From assembly GCF_013366925.1 (NCBI RefSeq), contig NZ_JAALDK010000004.1:124001-188000 (forward strand): a stretch of 64,000 bases of DNA, in the 5' to 3' direction. This DNA is from Paraburkholderia youngii (GTDB taxonomy: Bacteria > Pseudomonadota > Gammaproteobacteria > Burkholderiales > Burkholderiaceae). The translations under genes were made by a program, and so were the position numbers. Below, piece after piece: positions 60,130 to 64,000 of this stretch. The notes under the pieces were generated by a model, which was not told the DNA's origin, did no database searches, and worked only from the letters and a program-made list of their open reading frames with translations. Numbering within the stretch: the stretch's first letter is position 1; each line of letters opens with the position of its first letter.

Positions 60130-61224
60130 CTATTGAGAGTTACGTAATTCATGACATCACCAAAGCTCGGCTTGCTTCCAGCAGGCAACGATGATCGATT
60201 TGCGCTTCTGGCCGCTCTTGAGCTTGTTTCGAGCGGTGTGCTTCAGTTCGGCCAGGTTATCAGGGCAGAAGTTCGCCAATGCGTGCCGCTTGAGCCAGGC
60301 CCAAAGGTATTCGACTGGATTCAGGTCCGGGGCGTAGCCGGGCAGCAGCGCCATCTGGATTGCGCCATCCGTGCTGTCAAGGTACTCGCGCACGACGCGG
60401 CTCTTGTGCTGCGCTGCGCCGTCCCACACGATCATCAGCTTGCGCCTGAGTTGCGCGCGCAGCGCTTTGAGGAATTCGATGATTTGCGCGCTTCTGATCG
60501 CGCCGTCGTGCAGTCGGAACACGAAGTTGGTACGGGTAAGACCGGCGATGGCCGAAACGTGCTTCCAGTTGAAGTGGTACTGAATGATCGGCGTGCAGCC
60601 CTTGGGCGCCCAGGTGCGCACTCGTGTGGGGCGCTCCGAGAGGCCGGATTCGTCAATGAAGACGATCAGTCTTCCTTCGGCGGTACTCTTTTTTTGAGCG
60701 CGGGCCAGGTCTTGCGCTTCCAGGTCAGTACCGCGTCCTCGTTGCGCTCGATCGCCCGGCGCTCCGGCTTTTGCGAGCTGAACCCCAAGGCGCCCAGCAA
60801 CCGCCACACATGTACCTCGCTGAAGGTAACGCCGTACAGTCGCTCGATGAGCACCCGTACGCGCTTGAGCGTCCACAGTTCGGTACCGAATCCGTGTGTC
60901 AACGGGCTCTGCAGCAGCGCTGCGCGCAGACCTTCGAGTTGGGCCGCATCCAGTTGCGCCGGCCGCCCCGTGGCCATCACGCGGAGCGCATCGATGCCAC
61001 CTTCGTCGAGTCGGGCCTTCCATGTGTATGCAGTCTGCCGCGCCACTCCGACCATCTTTGCCGCTTCGGCGGGCGTCTTGCCCGCCAACATCAAGCGACC
61101 GGCACGCACCCGCTTGCGCGTAGCGTCGTCCATTTTGGCCATCAACCCCGTCTCCCTTCAACGTGATGACCGTATAACGCACCAGCAGAGAATCGGTTGT
61201 CGTGAATTTAGTAAATCTCAATAG
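60130..61224 (-). mobile_element. IS630-family insertion sequence
   Basis: A 1095-bp element flanked by TA (60128-60129 and 61225-61226). Inverted ends start CTATTGAGA and agree at about 22 of 26 positions. It holds one transposase read in two frames. Confidence 0.9.
60157..61145 (-). CDS. IS630-family transposase, two frames (-1 frameshift)
   Basis: The first frame (61145-60666, 159 codons) has an HTH domain: MLAGKTPAEAAKMVGVARQT and TLKRVRVLIERLYGVTFSEV. The second frame carries the DDE core: LIVFIDESGLSERP, MIVWDGAAQHKS and LNPVEYLWAWLKRHALANF. They meet at a run of seven A followed by G (minus strand, about 60694-60687), a good -1 slippery site (A-AAA-AAG), as known for many two-frame IS elements. 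Confidence 0.85.
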
Positions 61225-61375
61225 TAGTGTTCCGAGGATGATAAGCCCGATTGAACAATAGAACTGTTTGTTGTTAGTCAGGCTGCGCAATATGGGATGT
61301 GGTGCGACGACGCTCTTCGTGAGTGAATTGTCTGTGCTCATGGTGGATATGTTGGTTTCAACGAACTGGATATCG

Positions 61376-61612
61376 TCATGTCTTCTGTGAACTTGAGACA
61401 GCGGTCACGAAGGAGGCTGCGATGAGGGGCAGGGCGAAGTCGTCCAGAAACCGCCAGGCTGCGAAAGCAATCACCGCCGAGAACAGGATCGGTACCGCCG
61501 CGGTGAACACCGATGAGAAGCTGGCTCCGAGACAACGCGAGATCCAGAACAGACCACCAAGGATGGCGAGAACAATCAGGACGATGAATGAAGCGATTGC
61601 GTCGTTGCGCAT
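61376..61612 (-). CDS. Small membrane protein (78 aa)
   Basis: ATG 61612 with CCTCTCATGCGC context (GAAACCTCT on the minus strand). Two or three helices (SFIVLIVLAILGGLFWISR and AAVPILFSAVIAFAAWRFLD). It lies upstream of the channel gene on the same strand, and both may share the promoter at 61696-61703. Unknown function. Confidence 0.6.
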   Translation of the reverse strand: MRNDAIASFIVLIVLAILGGLFWISRCLGASFSSVFTAAVPILFSAVIAFAAWRFLDDFALPLIAASFVTAVSSSQKT

Positions 61613-61664
61613 GAGAGGTTTCCTTGTGAAAGTTGAAACCCGAGGGCGCTGCTTTCGCCGCCTC

Positions 61665-61703
61665 GGAGTCCTTTAATCTTTGCAGGTAGGGCGTAAAGTC
61701 AAG
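61665..61703 (-). promoter_or_regulatory. CTTGACTT promoter-like motif
   Basis: CTTGACTT at 61703-61696 on the minus strand, 84 bp before ATG 61612; AGATTA follows after 15-17 bp. Confidence 0.4.
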
Positions 61704-61846
61704 GCATCGCCGTTGGTGGGCATGACTAAAGACGAATCGAGCCGTAATGACGTGCCTTTTCGGGGGATTGGCTCTGTGGCGCGTCGATACAATGAAATCT
61801 CTCTCAAGTTCGTAGTGACCACCCTCGGAAAAACGAACTTTATTCG

Positions 61847-61871
61847 CCAGCCTGCGGGCTGGCTTTTTTTT
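61847..61871 (+). terminator. Plus-strand terminator without an upstream gene
   Basis: GCCAGCC-TGC-GGCTGGC followed by eight T. No plus-strand gene precedes it within 250 bp, so it may end a short RNA starting near TACAAT (61790s). Confidence 0.75.
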
Positions 61872-61959
61872 GTGCGTTGTTCTTGCTGCCGGTGAGAGAG
61901 GGGCTGAAAACCGAAGCATTGTGGGCATGACCGCGGCCCGGCGCGGATAAACTGCTTTC

Positions 61960-62088
61960 ATTCCCTGCGCTACTGCGCATCGACCTCCAGACGATCCTCC
62001 AGAGGACCGTCCATTTTTTCTCTCCAGCCATTCACTCGCTGAATGGATCACTGAAAGGCTGACGTTCGCGTCAGCGTTTTCCTTTTTT
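61960..62088 (+). ncRNA. Candidate small RNA B or long 5' leader
   Basis: TAAACT at 61948-61953 as -10 box, then GCGC-TACT-GCGC and ATCGACC (copy 7 of the motif, 61967-61985), a CCATTCA/TGAATGG stem (about 62026-62044), and a terminator GCTGACG-TTCG-CGTCAGC with a T-rich tail ending at 62088. No open frame fits. It shares 14 bases with candidate A at 42336-42349. Confidence 0.45.
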
Positions 62089-62090
62089 GT

Positions 62091-62146
62091 CCCGATGGGA
62101 GCCTTCCCATCAGGGTTCGCGCTCCCGAATTTTTCAGGAGTTGCTC
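62091..62146 (+). promoter_or_regulatory. G/C-hairpin leader of the 62147 gene
   Basis: CCCGATGGGA-GCCT-TCCCATCAGGG with one bulged A, then 31 bp containing TCAGGAGTT before ATG 62147. Confidence 0.5.
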
Positions 62147-62296
62147 ATGTCTTCGACCCTCAAGCACGCTTTCCGCAGCCTCGCCTGGTACGCCAGTCAG
62201 GACGCCGAAGCGTGGAAGATGTTGTCGTTTCTCACATCCGTCGTGCTTGTAGCCATCGGTGTCGCTTCATACAGCGGTGTCCCGCTGGCTCAATGA
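62147..62296 (+). CDS. Very small membrane protein (49 aa)
   Basis: ATG 62147 with CAGGAG 9 bp upstream. A basic N-terminus (STLKHAFRSLAWYASQDAEA) is followed by one helix (MLSFLTSVVLVAIGVASYSG). Unknown function. Confidence 0.5.
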   Translation: MSSTLKHAFRSLAWYASQDAEAWKMLSFLTSVVLVAIGVASYSGVPLAQ

Positions 62297-62330
62297 CGGA
62301 TCGCCATCGCCGGCCGCAAGCCGACAGTGC

Positions 62331-62390
62331 TTAACCCACGCGGGGAGACTTTCCCCACAGGGAAACTCCCCCGTTCTCCGGAGTTTTCCC
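62331..62390 (+). promoter_or_regulatory. G/C-hairpin leader of the lipoprotein gene
   Basis: GGGGAGA-CT-TTCCCC-type stem (62342-62356), GGGAAACTCCC arms, then CTCCGGAGTTTTCCC before ATG 62391. Confidence 0.45.
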
Positions 62391-62852
62391 ATGTTCGAAG
62401 TTCTTCTTTCCGCCCTTGTCCTCTCGATCCTGACCGGTTGCGCAAGTGCTGATTTCGGCTCGCCGAACACGTATCAGCGATACGACGTCCAGCGCATCGG
62501 CCAGATGGAGCAGGCGACAATCATTCGGGTTCGTCAGATCACCATCGAATCGAGTTCCGATTCGTCCGGGCTGACCTCGTTCGTGAGTGCGGCAGCAAGC
62601 GCGTTTCTCGGCTCCCAGGTTATCGGGAACGGGCGCGGCCGTTATATCTCGGGCGCGCTGTCGGGCGCTGCTGGTGGATTCATCTCTCAGCACGTCAGCG
62701 CTGCGATGTCGCGTCACAGCGGCGTCGAAGTTTTCTTGCGCCGCGCCAACGGGCAGACCGTTGTGGTGACGCAGGTCGACGATCAGCAGTTCGCTCCCGG
62801 CGAACACGTCTATCTGATTTCCAGCGGGTCCGGTTACCGGATTACGCATTGA
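62391..62852 (+). CDS. SlyB-like outer-membrane lipoprotein with glycine zipper
   Basis: A 153-residue lipoprotein: lipobox LTGC at about residues 14-17, RVRQITIESSSDSSGLTSFV, then a glycine-rich segment (AASAFLGSQVIGNGRGRYIS and GALSGAAGGF), and a C-terminal beta domain (VVVTQVDDQQFAPGEHVYLI). This matches the Pcp/SlyB family that stabilises the outer membrane. CCGGAG lies 8 bp before ATG. Confidence 0.8.
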   Translation: MFEVLLSALVLSILTGCASADFGSPNTYQRYDVQRIGQMEQATIIRVRQITIESSSDSSGLTSFVSAAASAFLGSQVIGNGRGRYISGALSGAAGGFISQHVSAAMSRHSGVEVFLRRANGQTVVVTQVDDQQFAPGEHVYLISSGSGYRITH

Positions 62853-62905
62853 AGTCCGTATCTGTCAGTTCAATCCCCTTTTCTCTAAAACTCCGAGGAG
62901 TTGTT

Positions 62906-63202
62906 ATGAATAGCTATGAATTGATTACGCACGATCGTACTTCGGGTTGGAACCCTCAGAGCGACGCCGTCAACGCTGTGAACCTCTACGGGATGCGTCC
63001 GGCGGAAGTTGCCGCACAGGCCGGCGATGTTCGCGAGTTCGCCGCTATCGTCGCGCATCCTGACTTTGATCCGTCCGGTGCCCGCCCGCTGTTTTTTGCG
63101 GAAGTGGGGCGTCTGAGTGATGGTTATGGCGATGCGAGATTCGCTCGCCTCAGGCCGGAGCTCGACGCATACAAGGCGCGTTTTCTCAGCAACTTAAGTT
63201 AG
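62906..63202 (+). CDS. Hypothetical protein (98 aa)
   Basis: ATG 62906 with GAGGAG 6 bp upstream. Soluble protein of mixed charge (AEVAAQAGDVREFAAIVAHP). It lies 53 bp after the lipoprotein gene and may be in the same transcript. No family recognised. Confidence 0.55.
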   Translation: MNSYELITHDRTSGWNPQSDAVNAVNLYGMRPAEVAAQAGDVREFAAIVAHPDFDPSGARPLFFAEVGRLSDGYGDARFARLRPELDAYKARFLSNLS

Positions 63203-63251
63203 CCCGACGAGGTAGGTCGGACTTATTCGCGCGTCAGAGCTTGACGCGCTT

Positions 63252-63278
63252 CCCTTGCGGGGCAACTCCCCGCAAGGG
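63252..63278 (+). promoter_or_regulatory. G/C-hairpin leader of the 63306 gene
   Basis: CCCTTGCGGGG-CAACT-CCCCGCAAGGG, a perfect 11-bp stem, followed by 27 bp and ATG 63306 with GAGGT as ribosome site. A separate stem (GCGCGTCA / TGACGCGC) lies just upstream. Confidence 0.55.
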
Positions 63279-63305
63279 GGTTGCCTCGTCTTTTCGAGGT
63301 ACCAC

Positions 63306-63698
63306 ATGAAATTTCCCAAGCTGTTCTATGCGGATCGCCGATCCGCTGGCGCCGGCGCTGCCGCTGCTCTTCAGCAGCAGGCCACGCGCGTTCTTCGCCG
63401 CGTGGCGCAAGACCTGCGCCTTCGTTCCCATGAAATCGTCGTCGAGCCGTCGCGCCGGGATTTCCCGGGGCGTGTCTCCCTTCGCACGGAGACGCTATTT
63501 GTCGACGTGCTTGACCGGCCTTGCCAAACGGCGGTCGCCCTTAGCTTCCGCACACGCCGCGGCCGCTCGGACTTCACGGGTGGCGGCGAAAACTACGTGC
63601 CGCTCGAGCAGATCGAGACGACGCGTGGCTATCAGTCGTTCCTCAACGGGCTTCGACTTGCAGGCGGTATCGACACATCTTCGGGAGGTCGTCGATGA
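63306..63698 (+). CDS. Hypothetical basic protein (130 aa)
   Basis: ATG 63306. Rich in Arg (SRRDFPGRVSLRTETLFVDV, FRTRRGRSDFTGGGENYVPL). Two amphipathic helices at the start (AAAALQQQATRVLRRVAQDL). No family recognised. It overlaps the next gene by 4 bp. Confidence 0.55.
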   Translation: MKFPKLFYADRRSAGAGAAAALQQQATRVLRRVAQDLRLRSHEIVVEPSRRDFPGRVSLRTETLFVDVLDRPCQTAVALSFRTRRGRSDFTGGGENYVPLEQIETTRGYQSFLNGLRLAGGIDTSSGGRR

Positions 63699-64000
63699 AA
63701 CTTGCGAAGGTCAAAGTCGAGTATTCGTGCGGTACGACGAGTAACGATAGGGTGACTCTCGATGAAGAAACGGGACGCGTGCATTTGCCCCCGCGTCTTC
63801 AGGCGCTGCTGCATCTGATGGAGGAAACCGAATGCTCCCCGTCATTTGTGCTGGAATACAACGGTTCAACGTTGCCAGTGACAGTGGATGCCGGGGGACT
63901 GCGCAAGATCGGTGTCCCAGTCCAACCCAAGTCAGGCGTTGAACAACTCTTTAATCCGACGAAAGACCAGCGGCAGCAGAACGCGCGGTACCTGCATACG
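63695..64000 (+). CDS. Hypothetical protein, partial at right edge
   Basis: ATG 63695 overlaps the previous stop (ATGA). 102 codons are visible: KLAKVKVEYSCGTTSNDRVT, then LPPRLQALLHLMEETECSPS and YNGSTLPVTVDAGGLRKIGV. The frame is open at the window end. Not recognised. Confidence 0.6.
   Translation, partial: MKLAKVKVEYSCGTTSNDRVTLDEETGRVHLPPRLQALLHLMEETECSPSFVLEYNGSTLPVTVDAGGLRKIGVPVQPKSGVEQLFNPTKDQRQQNARYLHT

Larger units (their letters stand above)
59648..61341 (-). pseudogene. Two-pore-type K+ channel protein, split by an IS630-family element
   Basis: The C-terminal part (to 59648) has a pore helix and selectivity filter: ALYFSTTVFTTVGFGDYVPI between two helices. The N-terminal part starts at ATG 61341 (MSTDNSLTKSVVAPHPILRS, then FYCSIGLIILGTL). 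Removing 60130-61224 and one TA joins them in frame as IILGTL-AGIGIFASLSPARV, about 200 residues with four helices. The 126-residue downstream frame could still be made from GTG 60028. It is one of few ion channels seen on plasmids. Confidence 0.78.

Noticed and set aside
60151..61224. 357-codon plus-strand frame across the IS630 element
   Set aside because: Antisense to the transposase; no start context and no domain.
61338..62051. 237-codon minus-strand frame
   Set aside because: Overlaps the well-formed 78-aa membrane protein in another frame and crosses two plus-strand terminators.
1..64000. tRNA, rRNA, relaxase, VirB4, VirD4 and CRISPR-Cas genes
   Set aside because: Looked for by their motifs and not seen; they may lie outside the window.

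Overview
The window looks like part of a large, low-copy plasmid (or plasmid-derived element) of a Burkholderiaceae bacterium, probably Paraburkholderia, Caballeronia or a close relative. The evidence is high G+C, a Rep_3-type initiator at the left edge, an R64-like thin-pilus cluster, an actin-type partition locus, a PRTRC cassette, and insertion sequences of the IS66, IS5, IS4, IS630 and RIT types. This is inference from gene content; no search was run.

Layout. (1) 1-2.1 kb: the 3' end of a replication initiator, then a two-gene Pycsar anti-phage module (membrane effector plus class III nucleotide cyclase). (2) 2.5-18.6 kb: one long plus-strand operon encoding a VirB8/VirB9/VirB10 core, two lytic transglycosylases, TcpQ-like proteins and PilN-O-P-Q-R-S-V, ending with a secreted Cys/Trp-repeat protein. 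(3) 18.7-22.5 kb: minus-strand surface genes (a CAP-domain lipoprotein, a hydrolase-like exported protein and a second lipoprotein) plus an IscB remnant. (4) 22.5-35.1 kb: a nested mobile-element island of three IS66 elements and two RIT elements (recombinase trios) placed tail to tail. (5) 35.1-44.6 kb: small accessory genes, a P4-type primase, and a ParM/ParR-like locus with a 62-bp-repeat centromere candidate whose parM is split by an IS5-family element; then a tyrosine recombinase. (6) 44.6-49.2 kb: a minus-strand run of small plasmid genes (Lar-like, DUF1173 and unknowns). (7) 49.6-57.2 kb: a degenerate DNA methylase and a PRTRC cassette (ParB, E, C, F, B, A, ThiF). A, B, C and ThiF resemble a JAMM protease, an E2, a ubiquitin-like protein and an E1. 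(8) 57.2-64 kb: an IS4-family element, a K+ channel gene split by an IS630-family element, and small membrane or lipoprotein genes running off the right edge.

Beyond the genes, the plasmid backbone carries repeated regulatory structure. A short hairpin followed by ATCGAC(C/T) occurs seven times on the plus strand, with stem changes that keep base pairing. G/C-rich hairpin leaders sit just upstream of about ten small genes. A CTTGACTT promoter-like motif precedes minus-strand genes at least seven times. A composite element of about 111 bp occurs twice in inverted orientation, 42 kb apart, one copy beside a tyrosine recombinase gene.

Three reading frames (VirB9/TcpQ-like, DNA methylase, PRTRC ParB) each break by a frameshift, and two more genes (parM, K+ channel) are split by insertion sequences whose clean target duplications allow the parent genes to be reconstructed. 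No relaxase, VirB4, VirD4, tRNA, rRNA or CRISPR array was seen.
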